Notes under the pieces: generated by a model
Seen by the model: the letters and a program-made list of their open reading frames with translations, nothing else
Told to the model about the DNA's origin: nothing
The model's database searches: none
Assembly (NCBI GenBank): GCA_002722315.1
Contig: PBLG01000034.1
Coordinates: 1 to 64,000 of the forward strand
Length of the DNA: 64,000 bases
Origin: Lysobacterales bacterium
Lineage (GTDB): Bacteria > Pseudomonadota > Gammaproteobacteria > Xanthomonadales > Wenzhouxiangellaceae
Direction: 5' to 3'
Shown: piece after piece, positions 49,808 to 59,044 of the stretch
Position numbering within the stretch: the stretch's first letter is position 1
Layout: every line of letters starts with the position of its first letter
Position numbers and translations under genes: made by a program

Positions 49808-51283
49808 ATGTTGATGGGATCCGCGCGCCGGGCGTTGCTGTGGGCCGGTGGTGCAACCATTTTGAGCGACATTGCCCAGTTCGCGGCGATGCTGGTCATG
49901 GTGCGGCTGGTTTCGCCCGCAGAATATGGGCAGGCTGCATTGGCTCTGGGTTTATATGGTCTTATCGCTGTTTTTTCGTTCGCGACTTTCGTTCAGCACG
50001 TTCTACAGTTCCGCGATCCGGAGCGCGTGGACTGGAGTGTGCAGCTGTCGGGGGCGCTCATCATCAACGTGTTGCTGTTCGTGCTCAGCTGCGGAGTCGC
50101 TTGGGTTCTCTATTCGACCGAGAAGTTCGCGGCTGCCGCAGTTCCGTTACTTTTGCTCAGTACGACGTTCATTCTTGAGATTCCGGGAACGCTGCATCTC
50201 AAATACCTCCAGGCTCACCACGAGTGGGGACGATTCAGGTCCTTGCACCTTGGTGGAACATTCCTCGGCCTGGAGGTCGGCGTGGTTGTTGCGGCTTTTG
50301 GTGGCGGCGTCTGGGCAGTCATTATTAGCACGCCGTTGCTGATCGTTCCCGCGTCGGTGGATTATTTGATCCACCGTCGGCACGGGCTGACGTCGATCCG
50401 CGAATGGCGGCGCTACCGCGAAACATTCCGGTTCGGCATGAACCGGCTTGGTGCGGCGCTGATGCTGCGCGGTCGTGTCGCGTTCGAGCGCGGTGCTGTC
50501 TCCAGCCTGTACAATTTTGACGCCCTCGGTGTCTTCAATCGATCGAATGGTCTCGCGAACCTTATTGCAGGCCGTTTCGGGCAACTCGCGATGCAGGCCA
50601 TGTATCCCATAGTGACCCGCGCGGAAGTCGGGTCGTCGCGATTCAGACGCGCGGCCGATCTGGTCTTTCGAGGCGCCTGCTGGATTACGATACCGGCGGG
50701 TGTCTTTCTCGCATTGGCTGCCGATCCCGTCGTGCGGGTCATTTACGGCCAGGGCTGGCTTTTGGTGGTGGAAATTTTGCCCGCCGCCGCAGCGGTTGCG
50801 GTGGCTACATCGATTTCGCAAGTCCTTGCGCTGCTGCTGCTGGCAAACAACAATACCCGACTCAGCCTGCTGGTCGATGTGGTCCACGGCGCAACTGCAA
50901 TTGCCCTGATTGTTCTGGTTCTTCCGAATGGAATCGTCCCGTTCCTTTGGGGCCTTGCCGCAACCGGAGCTGCGGCAAGTGCGGTATCGTACGGCCTTTT
51001 GTGGTGGCGGAGCGGCATTCAGGCGAGATCTATCATGGTTTCGGTTCCTCCGCCGCTCGTTTCGGCAATGGTCGCCGGCTGGGCCGCACACTGGATGTTG
51101 CTGTTTATGGACATGACGAACTCCAGCGCCATAGCGAAAATGACGCTTTTCGCTTTATGTTTTGCCCTGGTCGTGCCTGCGATGCACCGTATCCTGTTTC
51201 CCAACGCGCTCAGTGACTTGCTGGAGGTCATGCCGGCCGCGCAGCAACTCCGTCGGATCCTTCTGTACAGGACCGATGCGTGA
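49808..51283 (+). CDS. Wzx-like polysaccharide flippase (MOP/PST family)
   Basis: 491 residues with about 14 predicted membrane helices. The N-terminal ATILSDIAQFAAMLVMVRLV, then SPAEYGQAALALGLY, is the classic Wzx/PST start. It should move undecaprenyl-linked repeat units across the inner membrane for Wzy. Two start codons (49808, 49814) are equally possible. With the ABC flippase at 37.2 kb there are two transport routes in the locus. Confidence 0.88.
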   Translation: MLMGSARRALLWAGGATILSDIAQFAAMLVMVRLVSPAEYGQAALALGLYGLIAVFSFATFVQHVLQFRDPERVDWSVQLSGALIINVLLFVLSCGVAWVLYSTEKFAAAAVPLLLLSTTFILEIPGTLHLKYLQAHHEWGRFRSLHLGGTFLGLEVGVVVAAFGGGVWAVIISTPLLIVPASVDYLIHRRHGLTSIREWRRYRETFRFGMNRLGAALMLRGRVAFERGAVSSLYNFDALGVFNRSNGLANLIAGRFGQLAMQAMYPIVTRAEVGSSRFRRAADLVFRGACWITIPAGVFLALAADPVVRVIYGQGWLLVVEILPAAAAVAVATSISQVLALLLLANNNTRLSLLVDVVHGATAIALIVLVLPNGIVPFLWGLAATGAAASAVSYGLLWWRSGIQARSIMVSVPPPLVSAMVAGWAAHWMLLFMDMTNSSAIAKMTLFALCFALVVPAMHRILFPNALSDLLEVMPAAQQLRRILLYRTDA

Positions 51284-51334
51284 TGTCAAGTAGTGCTGTC
51301 GGCGATCATACAAAAACCTATTGGAACGAACAAT

Positions 51335-52195
51335 ATGTTGCAACAACTAAAAGACGCTACCAACCGGATTCTGCGGCCATTGAACATGCAGGTCCAGACG
51401 CTGACTGCGGAGCGTCGGGACGATTCACGGCTAAGAGAGCTCGAGCAGCGGGGGCATTTCGAGAAACCGATTTTTCCGCTGCTCCGAGGAATGAGCGATG
51501 GCTCTCTCAAGTGGGTGGCTGATGCAGCGCGGGCCCATGCGGAGGATCTTCACGGACTGATGTCGGGAAGTGCTGTGCCTGGGAAATTCTGTCCGAAGAA
51601 TGATTATCTGCGTGGATCCGATGCTGAAATGCTCTATTTGTTTGTCCGTACCCGGCGCCCGCGGCGGATAGTGGAGATTGGCGTGGGCAACAGTACGCGC
51701 GTGATTCGTCAGGCGATCGCGGATGGAAATCTGAAAGTCAAGCATATTGCGATCGATCCCGAGCCAAGAATCGATATCGACGATGCCAGCGATCAGTTGG
51801 TCCGAAAGCGCCTGGAGGACTTGGCGCCGGAAGATCAGAGCCGGGTTTTTTCATCGCTTGAGTCGGGCGACATCCTGTTTTTGGACTCCAGTCATGAAGT
51901 ACGACTGGGCAATGACGTCGTCCACCTATTCTGCAATATTCTTCCGACGCTGAAGCCGGGCGTCTGCATTCACGTCCACGATATTTTTCTTCCGTATGAA
52001 TATCCGTGGGAATTTGCCTGGAACTACAGAAGCTGGAACGAACAGTACCTTCTCCAGGTTTTCCTGGCTGCTAGCGGCAGGGAAGTGCTGTGGCCCGGGT
52101 TCTATCTCCGGCAATGTCGCGAGCAGGACTTCCGGAGCATCCCATTTGCCAGCGGGCACGAGATCCGGCCACAGAGCCTGTGGTTCCGCTCGTGA
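51335..52195 (+). CDS. Class I SAM-dependent methyltransferase
   Basis: 286 residues from the ATG at 51335. SAM motif I is RRIVEIGVGNSTRVIRQAI, followed by HIAIDPEPRIDID and GDILFLDSSHEVRLG, typical of the Methyltransf_24 group. VCIHVHDIFLPYEYPWEF follows. It probably methylates a sugar hydroxyl of the glycan. The 184 bases after it hold nothing recognisable. Confidence 0.82.
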   Translation: MLQQLKDATNRILRPLNMQVQTLTAERRDDSRLRELEQRGHFEKPIFPLLRGMSDGSLKWVADAARAHAEDLHGLMSGSAVPGKFCPKNDYLRGSDAEMLYLFVRTRRPRRIVEIGVGNSTRVIRQAIADGNLKVKHIAIDPEPRIDIDDASDQLVRKRLEDLAPEDQSRVFSSLESGDILFLDSSHEVRLGNDVVHLFCNILPTLKPGVCIHVHDIFLPYEYPWEFAWNYRSWNEQYLLQVFLAASGREVLWPGFYLRQCREQDFRSIPFASGHEIRPQSLWFRS

Positions 52196-52379
52196 AACGG
52201 GTTGGAGCCGGTTCGGGAGCCATGTTGGGGCGCGGGCTTCTCTGGATGCTGCTCAAGGTCCCGTCCTTTCAAGGCCCGGACCGCTTCAGTCCCGCTCTCT
52301 TAGCCTGCAACCGGATGCGGCTAGTACGGATGCTGGACGATCTAATTCTGTACAAACCGATATTCATGGAGTCGAATAA

Positions 52380-53045
52380 ATGGATTTCAGCTCAACCCGG
52401 ATAAGTCTCTCACGCCCAGTAACGTCTTATTCAAGAGTCCGTAGACTGATTTCTTTTGCATTGCGAAAATGGCCACGTAAAAGGCCCTATCCGCATGAGA
52501 GCTTTTATCTAGACTTGGGACCAGGCCCAAATCCAAGTGCTGACTTCTTCAGTATCGATTATAACTGGGTTCCCGGTATACAAATCGTCTGCGATCTAAC
52601 AAAGAAGTTTGACCCTCCTAACGAAAGGGTGTTGGGCTGCTATACAGAGCATTTTCTGGAGCATATTCCTTTTGAAGACGCGATTTTGATCTTGAAGAAG
52701 GTCCATGCATGCCTCGTTCCGGGAGGTGTCCTCCGGGTTATCGTTCCTGACTTGCAGATATATTGTGCTGCGGTGGTAGATGAGAATTCTTTAGGCTCTC
52801 GCATGGCGCTACCTAATCAGCGTGAAATCTGTGGAGTTCGGACAGCTGCGACATCGCTGAACGATGCCGTAAGGTTGCACGGTCACTTGTTTCTTTGGGA
52901 CTATAGTACGCTTGAGATTGTGCTTCGGAAAGCTGGATTTGATCAGATATGCCGACAAGAATTCGGGCGAGGAAGGGATCCGAAATTGCTGAAAGACAGT
53001 AGCAGCCGAGCGTATGAATCCCTATATGTGGAGGCTGTGAAGTGA
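52380..53045 (+). CDS. Small SAM-dependent methyltransferase
   Basis: 221 residues. YLDLGPGPNPSADFFSIDYN is SAM motif I, then DLTKKFDPPNERV and HFLEHIPFEDAILILKKVHA, typical of Methyltransf_11-like enzymes. The gene is clearly more A+T-rich and uses different codons from the GT genes around it, which points to recent transfer. The target is unknown; a terminal sugar O-methylation is likely. Confidence 0.8.
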   Translation: MDFSSTRISLSRPVTSYSRVRRLISFALRKWPRKRPYPHESFYLDLGPGPNPSADFFSIDYNWVPGIQIVCDLTKKFDPPNERVLGCYTEHFLEHIPFEDAILILKKVHACLVPGGVLRVIVPDLQIYCAAVVDENSLGSRMALPNQREICGVRTAATSLNDAVRLHGHLFLWDYSTLEIVLRKAGFDQICRQEFGRGRDPKLLKDSSSRAYESLYVEAVK

Positions 53046-53389
53046 CCTTGGTATTGCGCAGAGAGCGAATTCCTCCAGAGAAGTGTGGTCACGATGGAGC
53101 GTTCTGCTCAAGATTGACGCACAGAAAACTGTGAAACTCGATCGCATCCGCAGCCTGGACGCTCGGCTGGCCAGCTGCGCAAACACTATCCTGAACAGGC
53201 TTCCCAATATGAATGCCGTACAGAACCAAGAATCGGCGCGCCAGTTGGTCGTGGCGACATCCGGCCTTTGTAGTATCACCGACTGGCTCTGCCACGAAGG
53301 CGTGCCCCCGGTCGAGGACGGCCGTTGGGCACCGCATCGAGGATGTTCGACGGCCCAAAAAGCCAGCTCTAGCGTTGGCCCCTGACCGC
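53046..53389. other. Gene-free stretch upstream of a GT4 gene
   Basis: 344 bases with no convincing gene. The frame of the following GT4 is open back to 53213 but has no family similarity before the ATG at 53390. A plus frame at 53083-53385 is open by chance. Confidence 0.5.
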
Positions 53390-54427
53390 ATGCGAATTCT
53401 CTTGACCGCCGATCCCGAGCTGCCTGTTCCGCCCCGCCTGTACGGCGGGATCGAACGGATCATCGATATGCTGGCGCGTGGGTTGAGCGCACGTGGCCAT
53501 GAAGTTACGCTGCTTGCACACCCCGATTCGGCAACGGATGCGGAATTGATGCCCTGGCCCGGGCGCGTGTTGGGCGGGCGACTGCGTGACCTGCGCAATG
53601 CGCGGCACCTCGCTTCAGCCGTGAGGCGGGGGCGTTTCGATCTCGTCCATTCGTTTTCGCGACTCGCTTATCTGGCGGCGATCCTGCCGCGCCGGATTCC
53701 GAAGGTCATGACCTATCAGCGGGCAATCACCCCAAGGACCGTTCGGCTGGCCGGCCTGATGGCAGGTGAAACAATCACGTTCACTGGCATTTCGGATTGG
53801 ATGATCGAGCATGTTTGCTCTTTCGGCCGCTGGCGGGTTGTACCTAACGGCGTTCGCCTGTCGACGTATCGATTCAATTCCGATCCCGGCCCAGACGCAC
53901 CGTTGGTCTTCCTGGGTCGGGTCGAAGAGATCAAGGGCCCGCACCTCGCGATCGAAATGGCGCATCGGACGGGACGTCGACTTGTGATCGCCGGGAACAT
54001 TCCGAATGAGCACCGCGTGTGGGTCGAGGCGCATGTGATGCCGCATGTCGACGGTGCCCGGGTCGAGTTCATCGGACCTGTGGATGATCGCCGGAAGAGC
54101 AAACTGCTCGGTTCGGCCGCGGCCTTCCTGATGCCGATTCTCTGGGAGGAGCCTTTCGGCATTGTCATGGCGGAGGCGATGGCCTGCGGAACACCGGTGC
54201 TCGGTCTACGCCGGGGCGCGGTGCCGGAGGTGGTCGACGACGGCGTCACGGGTTTCGTTCGCGATGACCTGGACGCGCTGGTCGGATGCGTCGAGCAGCT
54301 CGGCTCGATCCGGAGGCAGGATTGCCGCGACCGCGTCGAAAGGCTCTACAGCGAGGACGCGGTCGTGTCGGGTTATCTCGACATCTATCGCGAAATTTTG
54401 GATTTGTCGAACCGACGGTTGAAATGA
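53390..54427 (+). CDS. Glycosyltransferase family 4
   Basis: 345 residues from the ATG at 53390. MRILLTADPELPVPPRLYGG (then IERII) is the GT4 start. APLVFLGRVEEIKGPHLAIE, LVIAGNI and E-x7-E in EEPFGIVMAEAMACGTPVLG mark the donor domain. It is followed 13 bases later by another GT4 gene. Confidence 0.9.
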   Translation: MRILLTADPELPVPPRLYGGIERIIDMLARGLSARGHEVTLLAHPDSATDAELMPWPGRVLGGRLRDLRNARHLASAVRRGRFDLVHSFSRLAYLAAILPRRIPKVMTYQRAITPRTVRLAGLMAGETITFTGISDWMIEHVCSFGRWRVVPNGVRLSTYRFNSDPGPDAPLVFLGRVEEIKGPHLAIEMAHRTGRRLVIAGNIPNEHRVWVEAHVMPHVDGARVEFIGPVDDRRKSKLLGSAAAFLMPILWEEPFGIVMAEAMACGTPVLGLRRGAVPEVVDDGVTGFVRDDLDALVGCVEQLGSIRRQDCRDRVERLYSEDAVVSGYLDIYREILDLSNRRLK

Positions 54428-54440
54428 TGGACGTATTTCG

Positions 54441-55700
54441 ATGAAGGTCCTGTTCTCCTATCCTGGAAATGCAGATTTCGCCCAGCACGCGGCCCTGGCG
54501 CTGCTGGAAAAGGAGCGACTGGTGTGCTTCCACACTTCGTTCCGCTATCTGCCGGATGGCGTGCTGGGTCGGCTGTTCGAGAGCTCCGGATCGAAGAGCC
54601 TCCATCGCGTTCACCGTGCAATGCGGCGCCGGCAACTCGGGATCGTTCCGGAACGGATGACGCACACGCGCCCCCTCCTCGAGATTCTTCGTTCCGCGGC
54701 GCTGGTCGCGCGTATGGATGCCCGCATCGTGGACGCGTGCTGGGACTGGATGTCCCGGGATTTTACCCGGGCATCGGCGCGTTTGCTTGCGCGGCACGGT
54801 GCGGATGCCGTCTACGCCTACGAATACACGGCGCTGGAGAGCTTCAGCCGGGCCGGGGAGCTCGGTGCGAAACGGATTCTTGATCTGCCGTCGCTCAGCA
54901 GTCGGGAAACGGAGGCGCTTCTCGCCGAGGAAGCGCGCCGGTTCCCGTGGACCGCGTCGCCGGAGGCCTCGTATTTCGAGAAGCGGCGCCTGCCTAGGCA
55001 GGCGCGTCGCGACCGCGAGATCGCGATGGCCGATTTGATCGTATGCAACTCGACGGTCACCCGGGCTTCCCACGTCGCCGATGGGGCGGATCCGGCGCGG
55101 ACCATCGTCGTTCCCTACGGCGCACCGCCGTGTGCCGTGGAGGTGGGCGAGCGTGACTCGCGCGGGCCGCTGCGGCTGCTGTGGGCCGGCAGCTTTTCGG
55201 CACGGAAGGGTGCGCACTACCTGGTCGAGGCATGGCGCCGGCTCCCGGCGTCGGTCCGGTCTCATTGTGTCATAGACGTTTTCGGGGCCATGTCGCTGCC
55301 GACGGGGGGGTTGCCGGCTCTCGGTGACGGTTTCCGGTTCCACGGTTCGATTCCACGCGATCGCCTTTTTGGTGAAATGGCGCGATCCGATATGCTGATG
55401 TTTCCGACGTTATCCGACGGCTTCGGTATGGTGGTTACCGAAGCCTTCGCGCGCGGGCTGCCGGTACTGACGACGACTCGGGCCGGTGCGGCGGATCTCG
55501 TTTCAGATCGGCAGAATGGCCTCCTTGTGCCGGCCGGCGACGCGGGTGCGCTGGTGGATGCAATCGGGTGGTGCCTGGATAATCGCGAGGCGCTTAAGCT
55601 GATGCGGTACGAGGCATTGGCAACGGCCGCCGGCCGGCAGTGGAGCGACTACCGCGCCGAATTGGCCGACAAGTTGCTCGCGGCCCTGGAAACGGCCTGA
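54441..55700 (+). CDS. Glycosyltransferase family 4
   Basis: 419 residues. MKVLFSYPGNADFAQHAALA opens the acceptor domain. The donor domain has RLLWAGSFSARKGAHYLVEA and E-x7-E in DGFGMVVTEAFARGLPVLTT, then NGLLVPAGD. The G+C content is high, like the three GT genes around it. Confidence 0.88.
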   Translation: MKVLFSYPGNADFAQHAALALLEKERLVCFHTSFRYLPDGVLGRLFESSGSKSLHRVHRAMRRRQLGIVPERMTHTRPLLEILRSAALVARMDARIVDACWDWMSRDFTRASARLLARHGADAVYAYEYTALESFSRAGELGAKRILDLPSLSSRETEALLAEEARRFPWTASPEASYFEKRRLPRQARRDREIAMADLIVCNSTVTRASHVADGADPARTIVVPYGAPPCAVEVGERDSRGPLRLLWAGSFSARKGAHYLVEAWRRLPASVRSHCVIDVFGAMSLPTGGLPALGDGFRFHGSIPRDRLFGEMARSDMLMFPTLSDGFGMVVTEAFARGLPVLTTTRAGAADLVSDRQNGLLVPAGDAGALVDAIGWCLDNREALKLMRYEALATAAGRQWSDYRAELADKLLAALETA

Positions 55701-55708
55701 ACCATCAA

Positions 55709-56977
55709 GTGGTCGCAAAGACCTTGACGAGACGAGTTTGCATCGTAACGCCGGGTGCCCTGGGATCGAATCCCCGGACAGTCAAGGAAGCGGAAGCGCT
55801 GAGCGGTGCCGGCTTCAAAGTGACTGTGATCTCGACCCGGCATCGGCCCGAAGTCGATCCATTGGACGATTCGATTCTCGACACGGCGGACTGGAATTCC
55901 ATTCGCCTCGACCTGAGAACGAGGCTGCGGCGTTTGCCGGGTAAGCTGACTCATACGGCCGCACGCTTCGCCGCGGAACGTTGGGATCGTGCATTTCTGA
56001 TTGACCGAGCATTCAATGCAGCCACTTCGAAATTGATCCGGGTTGCGCGGTCCGTGCCGGCGGACCTGTACATCGCACACTATCCGGCAGCGCTGCCGGC
56101 GGCGGCGAGCGCCGCCGCCCGGCACGGCGCTCGCTACGCATTCGACGCAGAGGACTTCCATCCTGGCGATTGGCCCGACGACCCTGTATACGAGCCGTTG
56201 CAGCGAGCGCTGAATCGAATCGAGCGACGGTATCTGCCGGGTGCAGCGTACATCACGGCTGCCGCACCGTTGATCGCCAGCGCCTATTCGAAGCGGTATC
56301 CGGTTGCTTTGCCGGCGGTCATTCTCAACACGTTCCCTAAGGATCAGGCGCCGGTAGCACCGACCCCATGTGGTTCGGGAGCGCCGGGCCCGAGCCTTTA
56401 CTGGTTCTCGCAGACGATCGGGCCTGATCGCGGACTGGAAACGGCGGTAAAGGCGATCGGTATTGCCGAGAGCAGGCCGTACCTGTATCTTCGTGGCCTG
56501 CCACAGCCAGGGTATCTGGACGACCTGATGGCGCTGGCCGATGGGCACGGGGTGCGCGACCGGCTTCGGATCCTAGATATCGATCGGCCGTCCAGAATGG
56601 TCCCGTTGGCGGCGGAATTCGATATCGGGCTCGGCATCGAAGCTGGTCAGACCGCGAATCGACGGATCGCGCTGACCAACAAGATGTTCACCTATCTGCT
56701 GGCGGGGGTTCCCGCATTGCTGACCGATATTCCCGCGCACCGGGACCTGCAGCAGACGCTGGGATTCGCCGCGAAGCTGTTTCCGGTCGGCGATGCACGG
56801 GCGATGGCTGCGAGGATCGACGAATGGCTGCGGAATGCCGAGGCTCTGCAAGCTGCCAGACAGGAAGCCTGGCGGCTCGGGCAAGAGCGCTATAACTGGG
56901 ATTACGAAGCCGTACGGCTGAGGGATTGTGTCGTGACCGCACTCGATCCTGATGGCATCCGATCACCGACCTCATGA
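55709..56977 (+). CDS. Glycosyltransferase, GT-B fold
   Basis: 422 residues from the GTG at 55709 (TTG at 55724 is the alternative). The N-terminal RRVCIVTPGALGSNPRTVKE and the central SLYWFSQTIGPDRGLETAVK, then KMFTYLLAGVPALLTDIPAH, indicate a GT-B enzyme. The E-x7-E motif is replaced by a TANRRIALTNKMF helix, as in some GT1/GT4 relatives that move amino or deoxy sugars. Confidence 0.78.
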   Translation: MVAKTLTRRVCIVTPGALGSNPRTVKEAEALSGAGFKVTVISTRHRPEVDPLDDSILDTADWNSIRLDLRTRLRRLPGKLTHTAARFAAERWDRAFLIDRAFNAATSKLIRVARSVPADLYIAHYPAALPAAASAAARHGARYAFDAEDFHPGDWPDDPVYEPLQRALNRIERRYLPGAAYITAAAPLIASAYSKRYPVALPAVILNTFPKDQAPVAPTPCGSGAPGPSLYWFSQTIGPDRGLETAVKAIGIAESRPYLYLRGLPQPGYLDDLMALADGHGVRDRLRILDIDRPSRMVPLAAEFDIGLGIEAGQTANRRIALTNKMFTYLLAGVPALLTDIPAHRDLQQTLGFAAKLFPVGDARAMAARIDEWLRNAEALQAARQEAWRLGQERYNWDYEAVRLRDCVVTALDPDGIRSPTS

Positions 56978-57027
56978 ACGCGACGCGCCGGATCCGTGAC
57001 GCGAATTAACGAACGAGCCAACGCTTT

Positions 57028-57735
57028 ATGAATCTGAAATCACTTCTGCCGTATTGGCTTCGACAAACCATCAAGCGACGGGTATTCGCATTCCAGGACA
57101 TGCACGCCCGACTGGCGAATCTTCGGCGGGCGGGATTTCATCCCGTCGGTGCGGTCGACGGCGGTGCGTTCGATGGCGACTGGGCCCAGGAATTCTGGCG
57201 TACATGGCCGAGCTGCCCCGTGATGATGGTCGAACCCCAGGCTGAGTGCCGGGAGCGGCTCATGGAACATGCGGGAAAAGCGCCTGGTTCCATCGTCTGC
57301 ACCTGCGCGATCTCCGACCGATCGGGGCGCGCTGCATTTCGGTATCAGGAGACCAACTCCGCCATCGTGGACGCAGCGGATGCAGCCGACGATGACGGCG
57401 TCGAAGTCCGGACGCTCGCCGAGCTGTTGAGTGGGCACGACGGGTTCGACGCGAACCTTCTCAAACTCGATCTGCAAGGCCACGAACTCAAGGCGCTGGC
57501 CGGCGCCGGGCGCTCCCTGCCGGGATTCGAGGTCATCATCCTGGAGATGTCGCTGATCGGGATTGACGGGATGCCGGAATTCCACGAGGTACATAGCTGG
57601 CTCGATGCCAACGGCTATCGCCTGTACGACGTGCTGCCTATGTATTACCGGCCCCGGGACGGTGCGCTGTGGCAGATGGATGCGTTCTACGTTCGAAAGG
57701 ACTCCGCGCTGTGCCAATCGAAACAGTGGAACTGA
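57028..57735 (+). CDS. FkbM-family methyltransferase
   Basis: 235 residues. FkbM-type layout: HPVGAVDGGAFDGDWAQEFW (motif I), VMMVEPQAECRERL, ISDRSGRAAFRY, then LLKLDLQGHELKALAGAGRS. FkbM enzymes O-methylate sugars or polyketides; here a glycan hydroxyl is the likely target. A second FkbM protein is encoded at 62.0 kb. Confidence 0.85.
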   Translation: MNLKSLLPYWLRQTIKRRVFAFQDMHARLANLRRAGFHPVGAVDGGAFDGDWAQEFWRTWPSCPVMMVEPQAECRERLMEHAGKAPGSIVCTCAISDRSGRAAFRYQETNSAIVDAADAADDDGVEVRTLAELLSGHDGFDANLLKLDLQGHELKALAGAGRSLPGFEVIILEMSLIGIDGMPEFHEVHSWLDANGYRLYDVLPMYYRPRDGALWQMDAFYVRKDSALCQSKQWN

Positions 57736-57748
57736 GGCACCCGACTCG

Positions 57749-59044
57749 ATGAGACAGCGCAAGTGCATTGTCGTCGCGCCGTACTTCCCGCCCAGTTCGC
57801 TTGCGGGCGTCCACCGGCCGCGTCACCTGGCAAAGCACCTGCCCGAATACGGTTGGATTCCAACGATCCTCGCCGTGGATCCGGCCCACTACATCGAGTC
57901 CAATGACGATGCGCTCGCCGCGATGGTGCCGTCCTCGGTAGATGTCCGGCGGGTCGGCGCGCTGCCGGCGTCGCTGACCGGGCTGGCAGGGACTCGTGAA
58001 ATCAGCCTGCGGAGCTGGCTCGGGCTCCGCCGCGCGCTGGACGAACTGCTGGGAACCGGAGACTACGCGGCTGTGCTGATCACAGGGTCGCCGTATTTCC
58101 CGATGCTGTTCTCGAAACGGATCGAGCGCCGGTACGGCGTGCCCGTGGTGCTGGATTTCCAAGACCCCTGGGTCTCGGACTGGGGCGCCAAACAACCGCT
58201 GGTCAGCAAGGCCGGCGTCTCGCACTGGCTGGCCGAGCGGCTTGAGCCGAGAGCAGCGCGGCACTGTTCCTGGGTCACGTCGGTCTCGGAGGTTCAGAAC
58301 CGGCAGATGGCCGAGCGCCATCCCTGGTTCGACGCCAGCCGAATGTCGGCGATACCCATCGGTTGCGACCCGGCCGACTTCGAGTATCTGCGGGATGCCG
58401 ACGGCAGCCGGGCGGGACAATGGCTGGATTCCGATCGGATGAATCTCTCCTACGTCGGCACTTTCCTGCCCGAGGCGGCGCCCCTGGTACGGACGCTGTT
58501 CGTGGCGCTTGCCGGTCTGCGCGCCGAGGCGCCGGCGCTGGTCGATCGGCTCCGGCTGAACTTCATCGGCACGAGCAATCAGCCCGGGATCACCGATCGG
58601 TACGGCATCGCGCCGCTGGCGCGGGAGGCTGGTGTCGCTGACCTCGTCGCTGAGACGCCGGAGCGGATCCCGTACCTCGATGCGCTGGGCGTGCTCGCCA
58701 ACTCGGACGGCATCCTGATGGTCGGCTCCACCGAGCCGCACTACACGGCCTCGAAAATCTACCCGGGCCTGATGTCGGGCAGGCCGTTCCTGTCGCTATT
58801 CCATGAATCCAGCAGTGCGCACGCGATCTTGTCTGCAGCCGGTGGCGGTGTTTCATTATCGTTCCAGAACGAGAATGAGCTACATGGGTTGGAATCCGCA
58901 ATTTCCGAATCGCTGGCGATTCTTTTTCGGCAGCCGCAGGGCTTGGGCAGGGCGGATCCGGCCATCTATGCACCGTATACGGCGTCTGCAGTTGCCGGTG
59001 AGTTCGCCGCGATATTTGACAGGTTGGTCGAGGACTCGCATTGA
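57749..59044 (+). CDS. Glycosyltransferase, GT-B fold (GT4-like)
   Basis: 431 residues from the ATG at 57749. IVVAPYFPPSSLAGVHRPRH is the usual start of this GT4-like group. VVLDFQDPWVSDWGA and MNLSYVGTFLPEAAPLVRTL follow, and the C-terminal STEPHYTASKIYPGLMSGRP lies where E-x7-E normally is. The start of the next gene (TTG) overlaps its stop by 4 bases. Confidence 0.8.
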   Translation: MRQRKCIVVAPYFPPSSLAGVHRPRHLAKHLPEYGWIPTILAVDPAHYIESNDDALAAMVPSSVDVRRVGALPASLTGLAGTREISLRSWLGLRRALDELLGTGDYAAVLITGSPYFPMLFSKRIERRYGVPVVLDFQDPWVSDWGAKQPLVSKAGVSHWLAERLEPRAARHCSWVTSVSEVQNRQMAERHPWFDASRMSAIPIGCDPADFEYLRDADGSRAGQWLDSDRMNLSYVGTFLPEAAPLVRTLFVALAGLRAEAPALVDRLRLNFIGTSNQPGITDRYGIAPLAREAGVADLVAETPERIPYLDALGVLANSDGILMVGSTEPHYTASKIYPGLMSGRPFLSLFHESSSAHAILSAAGGGVSLSFQNENELHGLESAISESLAILFRQPQGLGRADPAIYAPYTASAVAGEFAAIFDRLVEDSH

